Assembly (NCBI GenBank): GCA_030744435.1
Contig: JASLQO010000013.1
Span: 434,001-498,000 of the forward strand
Direction: 5' to 3'
From: JASLQO01 sp002327525
Lineage (GTDB): Bacteria; Pseudomonadota; Gammaproteobacteria; Pseudomonadales; Azotimanducaceae
DNA: 64,000 nt
The notes under the pieces were generated by a model. It saw only the letters and a program-made list of their open reading frames with translations. It ran no database searches and was not told the origin of the DNA. Shown here piece after piece: positions 44,294-53,627 of the stretch (position 1 is the first letter of the stretch; each line of letters opens with the position of its first letter). Position numbers and translations under genes: made by a program.

Positions 44294-45478
44294 TCACGGG
44301 CGGGCGGCGAGGAACAGGTCGAGGAGTTCATCCAACTCCTGGCGGAGATTGCGCGTCATGGTCAGTGGCGTGGCGTTAGTTGCAAATCCCAGGGCGATGC
44401 CCTCGGCCGGGCGCATCACCATATAGGCGGAACCGCCCACACTGCTGCCACCGTGGCTGATGTGGGGGCCGCGATCGGTTGCGATTACTCGAAAGCCCAG
44501 TGCGTAATTCTGCGGGTTCGTGGATCCATCGCTGAGCAACTGAGGCGTCCAGAGCAGGGAACGCGTGTTCTTGGAGATCACGTCACCGAACAACAGGCCA
44601 TTGGCGAAGCGCACCAGATCTGCCGGTGTCGACAGGAAGCCACCGCCCGCCCACTTGTAGCTGTTGTTCACATCGATCTGGCGCAGGATCACGTCCTCCC
44701 ACAGGAGGTAGGGGGTGGCTACGTCGGCCGTTTCGCGACCCTGGTGGTCGGCCTGAGTGGACCGCATCCCGAGAGGCTCGTAAACGCGCTGGTCCATCAG
44801 TTGGAGAAACCCGGTTTCGGCCGCGCGCTCCAGCGCGAGTGAGAGCATGTTGTAGCCATACGAACTGTAGAGAAATGCAGTGCCGGGCTCGAACATCAAC
44901 GCATCGTCGCGCACCATGTGCAGGGCATCACTCACGGTGTGGTACTGGGTTTGATGATAGGTCTCGAACAGAGCGCCGATGCCGGGCTGGTAGTGGCGCA
45001 CACCTGCTTGATGGCTGGCGAGTTGACGCAGCGTGAAAGGATGCGCTTTTTGCGGAAACCCGGGTACCCATTGGTGATAGCTGTCCTCCAGTCGCAGCGC
45101 ACCGTCGTCCAGCAGCGTACCCATGGCGACTGCCGTGAAGGATTTGGCGACACTGCCCACGCGGTATCGGGTGGCCGTGGAAGCGGTTGTTCGACTGTCG
45201 ATGTCTGCGTATCCGGCGGCAAGCGTCCATACCAGTTTGCCGTCCACACCTGTCGCAACGGACATGGACGGGAGATGGGTTTCATCGAGGATCCTCAGGA
45301 TGCGACGCGTAGCCCCGATGGCGGCGTCCTCATAACCCGATACATACACGACTCCGTCTACGGGTGGATCCAGACCGAGTGGTGTTTCGATTCGCATCAG
45401 CAGCCACGCGGCCGCCGCCGCTGCCGTGACCGCCACGATGGCAAGCACGAAAACGAATACCCCGAGGATTTTCTTCAT
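44294..45478 (-). CDS. serine beta-lactamase-family hydrolase, membrane-anchored
   Basis: 394 residues. An N-terminal membrane anchor (LGVFVFVLAIVAVTAAAAAA) places it in the periplasm. Active-site motifs of the class C/esterase EstB type: SxxK in GSVAKSFTAVAM, YxN in SSYGYNMLSL and the third motif HGGSSVGGSAY. Beta-lactamase-fold hydrolases of this kind are often esterases or peptidases rather than antibiotic resistance enzymes. Thirty-two bp downstream of a carboxylesterase gene. Confidence 0.88.
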   Translation of the reverse strand: MKKILGVFVFVLAIVAVTAAAAAAWLLMRIETPLGLDPPVDGVVYVSGYEDAAIGATRRILRILDETHLPSMSVATGVDGKLVWTLAAGYADIDSRTTASTATRYRVGSVAKSFTAVAMGTLLDDGALRLEDSYHQWVPGFPQKAHPFTLRQLASHQAGVRHYQPGIGALFETYHQTQYHTVSDALHMVRDDALMFEPGTAFLYSSYGYNMLSLALERAAETGFLQLMDQRVYEPLGMRSTQADHQGRETADVATPYLLWEDVILRQIDVNNSYKWAGGGFLSTPADLVRFANGLLFGDVISKNTRSLLWTPQLLSDGSTNPQNYALGFRVIATDRGPHISHGGSSVGGSAYMVMRPAEGIALGFATNATPLTMTRNLRQELDELLDLFLAARP

Positions 45479-45510
45479 GCAGCGATCCCGCGTTTGAAAT
45501 CAGAGGAGCA

Positions 45511-47370
45511 CTAGCACTTGTCAAGTGCCGGTGTACGCTCAGAAGGCGTGCGAAAAACGCGTCGCGCAAGGGCACAACGTTCCTGCTCGGTGAAGCGCTC
45601 GTCCCGTGAGAGACTGGTCGCGATGGCTTTACGTGTGACCAACACGGATGACATGCGGATACCGCCGTCGGCAGGGGTGTCGAGCAACAGTACCCGCTCA
45701 TCCTGCAGGCCGTTCTGCCAGGATTGCCATTGCACCTGGCGGCCATCGCGTCCCCTGCCGGGGTTACCCGAGTAAGCGAATTCGGCCCAGTAGGACATCA
45801 TGGCGTTCGAGAGTGCATCGCGAGCCGGGGCATCGGCGGTGAGCAGGGTTTTGTCGACGACGTCGAAGTTACCGAACACGAATGGCAACTCGAACGCATG
45901 AGCGGCGCCGAGCAGTTCAGCGAGGTCCAGCGAGCCGAGCGAGCGCAGTTCGTCCCAGTCAAACCGATAGGCATACACCGAAGGCCCCTGGGTTTCGCGA
46001 AGGCTCCGTGCGAGTTCGTCCACGCCGTCTGCCTTCCAGAGGTCGGAACCGTATTGTGTGTCACGCCGATAGCGTTCCACATCGCTCAACCGATAGGGCA
46101 CGCCAAACATGCGATCCGTGTATCCAGGTGCGAAAGCCATGAACAGACGAGTTTCGTTGCGGTTGCTGCCCAGAATGACCGGAGTGACGTTGTAGCGTGA
46201 GGTATCCGCAAACAGCCAGTCGAGCTGAACGCCGGCCGGCAATACGTGCCCGTCGCCGAAGAGGTACGGTGTTCGGTTGGGCATGCTGCCACTCAGGACA
46301 AAGGCCTGCGATCCGGCATCTTCGGATTCGTTGATCTGTTGCATGATCAGACGCTGGTTCTGAGCGGCCATGATTTGCGCGGCCGTGCGGCTTCTGAGCA
46401 ATTGGGCCAGTGAAGCATCGTCCATGGTCTCCTGGTGTGCGCGTGCGCTGGCATGATCGCTCGCCTGCCCCTCGGTGATCAGCAGCCTGTTGACCAACTC
46501 GCGCGCACTCAGGGGATGTCCCGGTTCGGCATCATCGACGTAGTGCTGTGCCTCGGACATGGGCAGGAGGGTCATTCCGCCGCTTTGTACGATGGCCTTG
46601 TGATAGAGACCAGCCGCGAGTGGAGAAACCATCATCGACAGCACGTTGAACCCACCGGCGGATTCTCCGAATATCGTCACGTTGGCCGGGTCGCCGCCAA
46701 ACTGGGCGACGTTGCGTTGCACCCAGCGAAGCGCCGCGATCACATCCAGCGTACCGTAGTTTCCCGAGTTGTCCGCAACTGTCATGGCGTCGAGATCATT
46801 CGCAGAATTCCCGGCGGACCCCGCGGTGAGAGCTGGATGTGCATACCAGCCGAATGGACCTAGCCGATAGTTGATGGTCACCACTACCACATCGTGTTCG
46901 CGCACGTAGCGGGCACCGTGATAAATGGAAGTACTGCCTTGTCCTATGTGGTTGCCGCCACCGTGGATGAAAAACATCACGGGATGCGACTCGCCGACCT
47001 CAGTCGGCGCCCAGACGTTCAGATACAGGCAATCCTCATCCCCTGACATTTCGCCGCCTGAGGTCATGCCCGCCTGCACGCAGGGCGAGTCAAACGTGAG
47101 TGCGTGGCGGATTCCCGACCATGGCTCGACGGGGCGTGGCGCTTTCCAGCGCAGCTCCCCGAGGGGCGGGGCGGCGAAGGGAATTCCGGACCAGGCCAGC
47201 GTACCGCGGTCCAGATAACCCATCACCCTGCCGCTGTCGAGAATACGCTCGGTAGAAGCATTGGAGCGGGCCGGGGGAATGTCGGATGTAAACCGGGAGA
47301 TATACCAGCCCACCCATGCGCCGGTGACGACGATGGCCGCGAGTAGCAGAATGAGGAACTTCTTGAACAT
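45511..47370 (-). CDS. type B carboxylesterase, membrane-anchored
   Basis: 619 residues. The N-terminal hydrophobic anchor is LILLLAAIVVTGAWVGWYI. Type B carboxylesterase signatures: EDCLYLNVWAP, nucleophile elbow FGESAGGFN, and a late His region. Periplasmic ester hydrolysis is expected. Co-oriented with the beta-lactamase-fold hydrolase, so both may degrade the same ester pool. Start ATG 47370. Confidence 0.9.
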   Translation of the reverse strand: MFKKFLILLLAAIVVTGAWVGWYISRFTSDIPPARSNASTERILDSGRVMGYLDRGTLAWSGIPFAAPPLGELRWKAPRPVEPWSGIRHALTFDSPCVQAGMTSGGEMSGDEDCLYLNVWAPTEVGESHPVMFFIHGGGNHIGQGSTSIYHGARYVREHDVVVVTINYRLGPFGWYAHPALTAGSAGNSANDLDAMTVADNSGNYGTLDVIAALRWVQRNVAQFGGDPANVTIFGESAGGFNVLSMMVSPLAAGLYHKAIVQSGGMTLLPMSEAQHYVDDAEPGHPLSARELVNRLLITEGQASDHASARAHQETMDDASLAQLLRSRTAAQIMAAQNQRLIMQQINESEDAGSQAFVLSGSMPNRTPYLFGDGHVLPAGVQLDWLFADTSRYNVTPVILGSNRNETRLFMAFAPGYTDRMFGVPYRLSDVERYRRDTQYGSDLWKADGVDELARSLRETQGPSVYAYRFDWDELRSLGSLDLAELLGAAHAFELPFVFGNFDVVDKTLLTADAPARDALSNAMMSYWAEFAYSGNPGRGRDGRQVQWQSWQNGLQDERVLLLDTPADGGIRMSSVLVTRKAIATSLSRDERFTEQERCALARRVFRTPSERTPALDKC

Positions 47371-47559
47371 CGGCTTCGGCTATCCTTATCAGGGAGAGCG
47401 CAGTTTGAAGGTCGGTGCGGCCAGCGACAAGGGCAGGAGTTCACCGACAGGAGTATTCGACAAAACCGCCACAGATCAGCGCGCCACGGTAAACTGGCTC
47501 GACAGGTGGAGGCGGGTTATGTCCATGATGGCTCACGGGACGATGGTGCAGAGGTATGC

Positions 47560-48330
47560 ATGCGCATCGTAAGCTGGAACGTGAACGGCTTGCGAGCCTG
47601 CGCGAAGAAAGGTTTCGATGCATTTTTGCAGGCATCGGATATCGACGTGCTGGCATTGCAGGAAGTGCGCGCTTTTCCACATCAACTCGAATCGATCACG
47701 CGTGAACCGGCCGGCTACGGTGCGGCTTTCTCTCCCGCGGAGCGCCCCGGATACAGCGGTGTAGCGATCTACAGCCGGAACGCACCCACGCGTGTTCAGA
47801 CCAGCCTCGGTATTGAGCGTTTCGATGTCGAGGGGCGCTACATCGAAGCGCATTTCGGACGGTTGGTGGTGGCGAGCGTGTACTTCCCGAAAGGCAATGG
47901 CAGAGACCGGGATAATTCCCGTGTGCCCTACAAGCTGGATTTCTACGCAGCCGTGTACGCCCGCATCGAACGTTTGCGTCAGCGTGGGCCGGTATACGTG
48001 TGTGGTGACTACAACACGGCCCACCAGGCGATCGACCTCGCGCGTCCGAAGGGCAACGCCAAGAGCAGCGGTTTTCTACCGGAGGAGCGTGCCGTGATGA
48101 CGCGCTGGTTGGAGGCCGGTTGGGTGGATACCTTCCGCCGACAGCATCCGGAGGAAGAAGGGCACTACTCCTGGTGGCGGCAGTTCGGTGGAGCGCGGGA
48201 AAACAACGTGGGCTGGCGAATAGATTATGTGCTGGCCTCGCCTTCGGCGGCGCGCAGGGTCCGGGATGCCTTCATCTGGGCGCAGATCACGGGTTCGGAT
48301 CACTGTCCTGTGGGGGTGGACGTCGAATAG
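47560..48330 (+). CDS. xthA: exodeoxyribonuclease III
   Basis: 256 residues, the usual length. Motifs: MRIVSWNVNGLRA with catalytic Asn, LALQEVRA with catalytic Glu, GDYNTAHQAIDLA and the final DHCPVGVDVE. Removes 3'-blocking groups and acts as AP endonuclease in DNA repair. ATG 47560 has GAGG before it; an earlier in-frame start would add an odd leader. Divergent from the esterase gene and convergent with the AidB-like gene. Confidence 0.94.
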   Translation: MRIVSWNVNGLRACAKKGFDAFLQASDIDVLALQEVRAFPHQLESITREPAGYGAAFSPAERPGYSGVAIYSRNAPTRVQTSLGIERFDVEGRYIEAHFGRLVVASVYFPKGNGRDRDNSRVPYKLDFYAAVYARIERLRQRGPVYVCGDYNTAHQAIDLARPKGNAKSSGFLPEERAVMTRWLEAGWVDTFRRQHPEEEGHYSWWRQFGGARENNVGWRIDYVLASPSAARRVRDAFIWAQITGSDHCPVGVDVE

Positions 48331-48377
48331 ACCTTGCTCGGGCCCTACTCCTGTTCATTCGGAGCGCACCCGCCCGG

Positions 48378-50045
48378 TCAAGTGGCGCCAGCCCGCTCGA
48401 GAATGGCGCCGAAGTCGGTGTCGCTGGTGAGTGTCCCATAGGCTCCGGTCCAGCGCTCGCCGAGCCGGGAAGCGCAGAATGCGTCGGCAATTGCTGCCGG
48501 TGCGTGTTGTACGAGCAATGCAGCCTGAAGGACGATGGCCATTCTCTCCGTGATGAGCCTCGACCTGACTTCCAGATGCTCACGGTCGGCAAGCTCGCGC
48601 TGCAGTGCGTTGATCTCCGTGTCCAGGATCCCGTGCGCCCCGCGAGCCTCATCGAGCTCGGCGAACAGTGCCGGGATGGCCGCTTCCTCCCGGTGCATCG
48701 CGCGCAGCACATCGAGGCACATGACGTTGCCCGATCCCTCCCAGATGCTGTTCACGGGCGCTTCGCGATACAGTCGCGGCATTATCGAGTCTTCGACGTA
48801 TCCCGGACCACCGTGACACTCCATGGCTTCGAACGTGTGCCCTGGTGCTCGTTTACATATCCAGTACTTGCCGATTGCGGTGACGATGCGGGCGAGAGCT
48901 GCCGCACCCTCGTCACCCGGCGCCTCGTCCATCGCGCGGCCGATGCGCAATGTGAGTGCAAGCGCCGCCTCTGCTTCGATGGCGAGATCGGCCAGTACAT
49001 TGCGCATCAGCGGTTGCTGAATCAGCCGCCGTTGAAATGCCGTACGATAGGTCGTGTGGTGCAGTGCCTGGATGAGTCCCTGACGCATGAGTGCGGACGA
49101 ACTGGCGCAGCAATAGAAACGCGTTCCCTGCACCATGTCGATGATCGTCCTCACTCCCCGGCCCTCCTTCCCGATCATCACTCCCCAGGTGTCGTGCAGC
49201 TCCATTTCCGATGATGCGTTCGAGCGGTTGCCAAGTTTGTCCTTGAGCCGCTGGATGAGCAGGGCGTTTCGCTCACCGTCCGGCGTCCAGCGGGGAACCA
49301 GGAAACATGACAGCCCGCCCTCCGTGTAGGCAAGGGTGAGAAAAGCATCGCTCATGGGCGCCGAGCAGAAGTATTTGTGTCCATTCAACCGATATTCACG
49401 ACCTTCTCCGATGTCAGGCCCGGTGGGGGCGGCGTGCGTGGTGTTGCTGCGCACGTCCGACCCGCCCTGTTTTTCGGTCATGAACATACCCATGGTGACG
49501 GCTTTCTTCTCTGTCGAAGGTATGTCGCGCGGATCGTATGCGGGTTCGAGCAGCCGGGGAATCCACTGTTCGCCCACGGTCACAGAGCGCCGCAGGCAGG
49601 GCACCGCTGCGTAGGTCATCGCCATGGGGCAGAGCACTCCGCCCTCGGGTTGATTGAACATATAGGTCAGCGCCGCATGTGCGACCTGCGCACCCGGCCG
49701 GGGATGACGCCAGGCGAAACTCGGCACTTCGTTCTCGATCGCCGTTTTCATCAGCTCGTGATAGGCGGGGTGATATTCCACCTGATTGATACGCATGCCG
49801 TAGCGGTCGAACGGCTGGCTTTCCGGTGGGTGCCGATTGGCCGCATCGGCCTTCTCGAACACTTCCGCGCTGCCGGCCAATACCCCAAATTCCGCCAGTT
49901 TCTCCGCGGTCCACGCACCGCCCTCACGGGTAATGCCCTCGCGCAATGCCGCATCACTTCCCCACAGATCCTGATCACCAATGTGGGGTGGTGTATTGAT
50001 TACTTCGTGCGTCGGCAATCTCGCCTGGGGTTTTCTCGGGATCAT
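48378..50045 (-). CDS. AidB-like acyl-CoA dehydrogenase
   Basis: 555 residues, longer than ordinary acyl-CoA dehydrogenases, with the N-terminal extension typical of AidB. FAD-site segments TEKQGGSDVRSNTTHA and LNGHKYFCSAPMSDAF, and the C-terminal ECHGGPGYVEDSIMPRLYRE, are all intact. AidB family members include the E. coli alkylation-response protein, a DNA-binding flavoprotein, and isovaleryl-CoA dehydrogenase-like enzymes; which role holds here cannot be decided. Lies convergent to xthA. Confidence 0.85.
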   Translation of the reverse strand: MIPRKPQARLPTHEVINTPPHIGDQDLWGSDAALREGITREGGAWTAEKLAEFGVLAGSAEVFEKADAANRHPPESQPFDRYGMRINQVEYHPAYHELMKTAIENEVPSFAWRHPRPGAQVAHAALTYMFNQPEGGVLCPMAMTYAAVPCLRRSVTVGEQWIPRLLEPAYDPRDIPSTEKKAVTMGMFMTEKQGGSDVRSNTTHAAPTGPDIGEGREYRLNGHKYFCSAPMSDAFLTLAYTEGGLSCFLVPRWTPDGERNALLIQRLKDKLGNRSNASSEMELHDTWGVMIGKEGRGVRTIIDMVQGTRFYCCASSSALMRQGLIQALHHTTYRTAFQRRLIQQPLMRNVLADLAIEAEAALALTLRIGRAMDEAPGDEGAAALARIVTAIGKYWICKRAPGHTFEAMECHGGPGYVEDSIMPRLYREAPVNSIWEGSGNVMCLDVLRAMHREEAAIPALFAELDEARGAHGILDTEINALQRELADREHLEVRSRLITERMAIVLQAALLVQHAPAAIADAFCASRLGERWTGAYGTLTSDTDFGAILERAGAT

Positions 50046-50117
50046 ACTCGCTCCTGTGGACGCGCCGGCGCATGATGCTCCAGTTGCGAGCGGAGTGCAT
50101 CTTCAATTCTTGAGAAA

Positions 50118-50133
50118 CCACTACATATAGTGT
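50118..50133 (+). promoter_or_regulatory. NrdR box 1 upstream of nrdB
   Basis: The 16-mer CCACTACATATAGTGT matches 14 of 16 positions of the canonical inverted-repeat NrdR box ACACTATATATAGTGT. It lies 62 bases before the nrdB start and 32 bp (centre to centre) from a second copy, i.e. three helical turns. NrdR binds such tandem boxes as a nucleotide-sensing repressor of ribonucleotide reductase genes. Confidence 0.82.
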
Positions 50134-50149
50134 TCAATGGTCGTTCGCG

Positions 50150-50165
50150 CATCAATATGTAGATT
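50150..50165 (+). promoter_or_regulatory. NrdR box 2 upstream of nrdB
   Basis: A weaker copy with core CAATATGTAG (50153-50162), matching the CwAtATaTwG core at all but one position. The 32-bp offset from box 1 is the spacing expected of tandem NrdR sites. Together they place nrdB under NrdR control. A promoter between 50118 and 50195 is likely but its -10/-35 hexamers were not resolved. Confidence 0.72.
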
Positions 50166-50194
50166 TGGCCTGATTCGCTGTTTGAGGAGTCGAT

Positions 50195-51370
50195 ATGCTT
50201 ACCTGGGATGCATTCTCAGAACCGGATGTTCAGTTGCCAGCCGATGTGATCGCGGCTGAATCATCCGAGGACAGTTCCCCTGATCCTAAGCCGAGGCGTA
50301 AGAAGGAGGCTGGGCAGGAAGGCCGTACGGGGCAGAAAAGGCAGACTGGGCAGGTAGAGGAGCAAACAGCGCAGCCGATCCGCCCGGAAGATAAGCGTGT
50401 CATCAACGGCCTGACGGACATCAATCAGCTCGCACCGTTCAAGTACCCGTGGGCATGGAAGTACTTTCTAAACGCCAACAAGAACCACTGGACACCGCTG
50501 GACATCAACATGTCGCAGGACGTCTACGACTACAAACACAAGCTGACGGACACGGAGAAACACCTGTACGAGAACGTGCTCGCCTATCTGACGACATCCG
50601 ATATTCTCGCCATGCGAAACATCGGCCTCGCGGTCATGGAGAAGATGACGGCACCCGAGCTGCAGATCTATCAGGCGAGGCAGGTCTACGAGGAAGCGCT
50701 GCACACGTGGACGTATCAACATTGCATCGAAACCCTGGGCCTCGATCAGGGCGAAATCTACAACCGTTACCGGATGGTCCCGGCGATCAACCAGAAGATA
50801 CAGATTGCCAACACCCGCATCAGCTCTATTCTGCGGACGGATATCGACCTGAACGATCCGGACGAACTCAATAACTTCATCGTTGCCTATGTCTTCTTTG
50901 CTGCGGTGTTCGAAGGATGCTGGTTCTACAATGGCTTCAGCCCGATATTTTCGTTTCAGCGGCGGGGGCTTATGAAAGGGACCGCGGAGCAGCTTCAATA
51001 CATCATGCGCGATGAAGTGCTGCACTGCGGATTCGGCATTCGCACCGTGTCGCAGATCATCATGGAAAACGACATCAAACTGGATCTGTCCGCCATCCGG
51101 GAGATGTGGGACGAAGCCGAAGCCGCCGAAGCGGACTACGCGCGTTACATCCTGCGAGATCCCGTGCTCGGCTACTCGGCCGAGTCGCATATAGAACACT
51201 TCCGGTTCATCGCCAATCGCCGGGCCAAACAGCTGGGATTCGAAGCGCCCTTTCCCGGCGCGCAGTGCGCACTGCCGTGGCTGGACGAACAGGCCAACAT
51301 CCGCAAAGAGAAAAACTTCTTCGAGACACGGGTGACCGAGTATCAGGCGGGGGGCTTGAACTGGGACTAG
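50195..51370 (+). CDS. nrdB: ribonucleoside-diphosphate reductase subunit beta
   Basis: 391 residues, class I small subunit. Metal and radical residues are visible: the Asp in YLTTSDILAMRN, EALHTWTY with Glu, His and the radical Tyr spaced as E115/H118/Y122 of E. coli, then FFAAVFEGCWF and MRDEVLHCGFG with the second Glu/Glu/His set. The radical Tyr is kept, so it is not the Phe-type class Ic. About 60 N-terminal residues before VINGLTDIN are hydrophilic and of low complexity (GQEGRTGQKRQTGQVEEQ), unlike usual R2. ATG 50195 has GAGGAG upstream. No nrdA lies beside it, so the large subunit is elsewhere. Confidence 0.92.
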   Translation: MLTWDAFSEPDVQLPADVIAAESSEDSSPDPKPRRKKEAGQEGRTGQKRQTGQVEEQTAQPIRPEDKRVINGLTDINQLAPFKYPWAWKYFLNANKNHWTPLDINMSQDVYDYKHKLTDTEKHLYENVLAYLTTSDILAMRNIGLAVMEKMTAPELQIYQARQVYEEALHTWTYQHCIETLGLDQGEIYNRYRMVPAINQKIQIANTRISSILRTDIDLNDPDELNNFIVAYVFFAAVFEGCWFYNGFSPIFSFQRRGLMKGTAEQLQYIMRDEVLHCGFGIRTVSQIIMENDIKLDLSAIREMWDEAEAAEADYARYILRDPVLGYSAESHIEHFRFIANRRAKQLGFEAPFPGAQCALPWLDEQANIRKEKNFFETRVTEYQAGGLNWD

Positions 51371-51444
51371 TGTTCGTCGAGTCCGGAGGAGAGAACACTT
51401 GAACGAGCCGATTGACACATCCCGATCTCTGATCTAGTTTTCCC

Positions 51445-51615
51445 TCAGACGGTGCTCTGCTTCAAAGGAGCTAAGAGGGAATCCGGTGAAAATCCGGAGC
51501 TGTGCCCGCAACTGTAAGCTGGGAGATACCGGCCACGAGGCCACCAGGACGTTGGTTCCTGGGAAGGCGGCCGATATTGCTGATCAGCCAGCCAGGAAAC
51601 CTGCCGCCGCGTCGT
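51445..51615 (+). ncRNA. cobalamin (AdoCbl) riboswitch
   Basis: Conserved riboswitch blocks occur in order: AAGAGGGAATCCGGTGAAAA (51473 on), CCGGAGCTGTGCCCGCAACTG, the GGCCACCAGG...GTTCCTGGGAAGGCGGCC arm and the distal AGCCAGGAAACCTGCC at about 51590-51608. It ends roughly 160 bp before the ATG of the TonB-dependent receptor, as in btuB leaders. High B12 should shut off the receptor and the transport operon behind it. Confidence 0.93.
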
Positions 51616-51775
51616 TCGTCCAGGGTCGGGCCAACCTCCAGGACCGGAATCACACTTTCCCGTGAAACGACATTCCTGTGGTCTCGCCGTACTGCACGCT
51701 CAGTCGGTGATGCCATGTTCAGTCGTCATAGAGTCGCCCCATGCCGACATGCGGGCGACAGATGGGAACAGCATC

Positions 51776-53620
51776 ATGAACAGTATCAAGGGAAGGCTCC
51801 TGACTTTCTGTTTCGCGAGTGCCGCTAGTATTTGCCTGGCCGAGCCGCGCGCCGACTCCGAGACAGCCGACGAGACACTCGTCGTCTACAGTGTGCGGCT
51901 CGAGCAACCGATGGCGGAGGTCGGCTCCAGCGTGACGGTCATCACGTCCGAGGACATGGATGCGATGGGGGTGGATTTCGCCCTGGACGCCATCGCGACC
52001 GCGCCCGGTGTGACCGTCAATCAGAGTGGTTCGTTTGGCGGTCTTGCATCCGTTCGCATTCGCGGTGCTTCAAGTGCGCAGACGCTGGTCGTCGTGGATG
52101 GCGCCGTGGTCAACGATCCGACGTCCCCAGGTGGCGGTTTCGACTTCGCGCGGTTCGATACCCAGAGCATCGAGCGCATCGAAATCCTGAAAGGGCCGCA
52201 GTCCACACTGTGGGGCTCCGATGCGATTGGCGGTGTGGTCAATATCATCACGCGGCGGCCGGCCGAAGCGCTCAAGGGTAATCTGTTCCTGGAGGGAGGC
52301 TCTTTCGGGTCGATGCGCGGCGGAGCCGCCATCACCGGTGCGTACGATGGGTACGACTTTCGTCTCGGTGTCAGCCATCACGACAGCGATGGCATTTCCA
52401 GGGCGGACGAGGAAAACGGCAACAAAGAAGAAGATGGCTTCGAATCCACCATCGTGAGTGCCAGCGGTAGTGTGAGACTGCCCGGAAAGGCCCATCTGCA
52501 GGCGCGGGTGGTTTGGACCGAGGCGGAGTCGGAATTCGACAGCTTCGTATTCGGTGCCCAGGGTAACGTCGGCGACGGTAACGAACTGACCGAGATGGAA
52601 GAGCTTACCGGTACCGTGACGCTGCGTGTGCCGCTGCTGGACGGCAAACTCGACAATCTGCTCCTGGCTGGATACTCCGACATCGAGCGAACCAACTACA
52701 CCGATGGACGCTTCGGTTTCTCAAGTGAGGGCGATCGCGTCGTGTACAGATATCGGGGGACGCTGGCGGTCAGTCATGGCCACCGGCTGGCATTTGGATT
52801 AGAGCGGGAGGAGATCGAGACGAGAGGAGGAGAGACGTCATTGGACGGACGGTTCGCCCTCTACGAATGGCAACCGCTAGAATCGCTCACCCTGACCGCC
52901 GGTTTGCGCCGTGACGATCACGAGCACTACGATCGTGAAACCACCGGCCGGTTCGCCGCGGCCTACAATCCGCACGAACGGGTCATGCTGCACGCCAGCT
53001 GGGGTGAGGGGTTCAAGGCACCTACCGTATTCCAGACCACTTTTTTTTGTTGCGGCGCCGCGGCACCGAATCCGAATCTGAAGCCGGAGACCTCTAAAGC
53101 CTGGGATGCCGGCATCACGGTTCGAACGGTCGATGCGCGCGGCGAATTGGATTTGACTTACTTCGATCAGGACACAGTCGATATGATCGACTTCTCCTTT
53201 ACACTCGGCGGCTACGAGAACATCGCAGAAGTAAGGTCCGAGGGTGTCGAGCTTCACGGCCGCTATGGGTTGACAGACTGGCTCGACGCCTCGCTGAGCT
53301 ACACCTACGTGGATGCGGAGGACGGCCACGGTGACAGGCTGATCCGCATGCCGAGGCATTCCGGCAACCTTCGGTTGTCGCTGAACCCAGACGGGCGCCT
53401 CAGCGGTGCGCTGCTGGTGAGGTACAACGACGAAGAGCGCGATCCGAACGGAACGGTCGACGCCTGGACCCGTATGGATCTGAGCGCTCGCTACGCGTTG
53501 ACGTCGAGCGTCGAGTTGTTCGCGCGCATCGAGAATTTACTCGATGAAGAGTATCAGCAGGTCCTGGGCTACGGTACGCCGGGGTTGTCGGGATACTTCG
53601 GGGCCAGGTTGAATTTCTGA
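51776..53620 (+). CDS. btuB: TonB-dependent cobalamin receptor, BtuB-like
   Basis: 614 residues. Signal peptide RLLTFCFASAASICLA, then a TonB-box-like ETLVVYS, a plug domain (SVTVITSEDMDAMG, ASVRIRGASSAQTLVVVDGA, IEILKGPQSTLWGSDAIGGV) and a 22-strand barrel ending in the outer-membrane terminal Phe (GYFGARLNF). Sits behind the cobalamin riboswitch and before btuF-btuC-btuD, so it imports B12 across the outer membrane. ATG 51776 is preferred; a longer reading from 51662 would lie in the riboswitch leader. Confidence 0.9.
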   Translation: MNSIKGRLLTFCFASAASICLAEPRADSETADETLVVYSVRLEQPMAEVGSSVTVITSEDMDAMGVDFALDAIATAPGVTVNQSGSFGGLASVRIRGASSAQTLVVVDGAVVNDPTSPGGGFDFARFDTQSIERIEILKGPQSTLWGSDAIGGVVNIITRRPAEALKGNLFLEGGSFGSMRGGAAITGAYDGYDFRLGVSHHDSDGISRADEENGNKEEDGFESTIVSASGSVRLPGKAHLQARVVWTEAESEFDSFVFGAQGNVGDGNELTEMEELTGTVTLRVPLLDGKLDNLLLAGYSDIERTNYTDGRFGFSSEGDRVVYRYRGTLAVSHGHRLAFGLEREEIETRGGETSLDGRFALYEWQPLESLTLTAGLRRDDHEHYDRETTGRFAAAYNPHERVMLHASWGEGFKAPTVFQTTFFCCGAAAPNPNLKPETSKAWDAGITVRTVDARGELDLTYFDQDTVDMIDFSFTLGGYENIAEVRSEGVELHGRYGLTDWLDASLSYTYVDAEDGHGDRLIRMPRHSGNLRLSLNPDGRLSGALLVRYNDEERDPNGTVDAWTRMDLSARYALTSSVELFARIENLLDEEYQQVLGYGTPGLSGYFGARLNF

Positions 53621-53627
53621 TGGAACA

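Noticed and set aside
44294..45478. Antibiotic beta-lactamase
   Set aside because: Class C-like esterase/peptidase family with a membrane anchor, next to a carboxylesterase; no resistance context.
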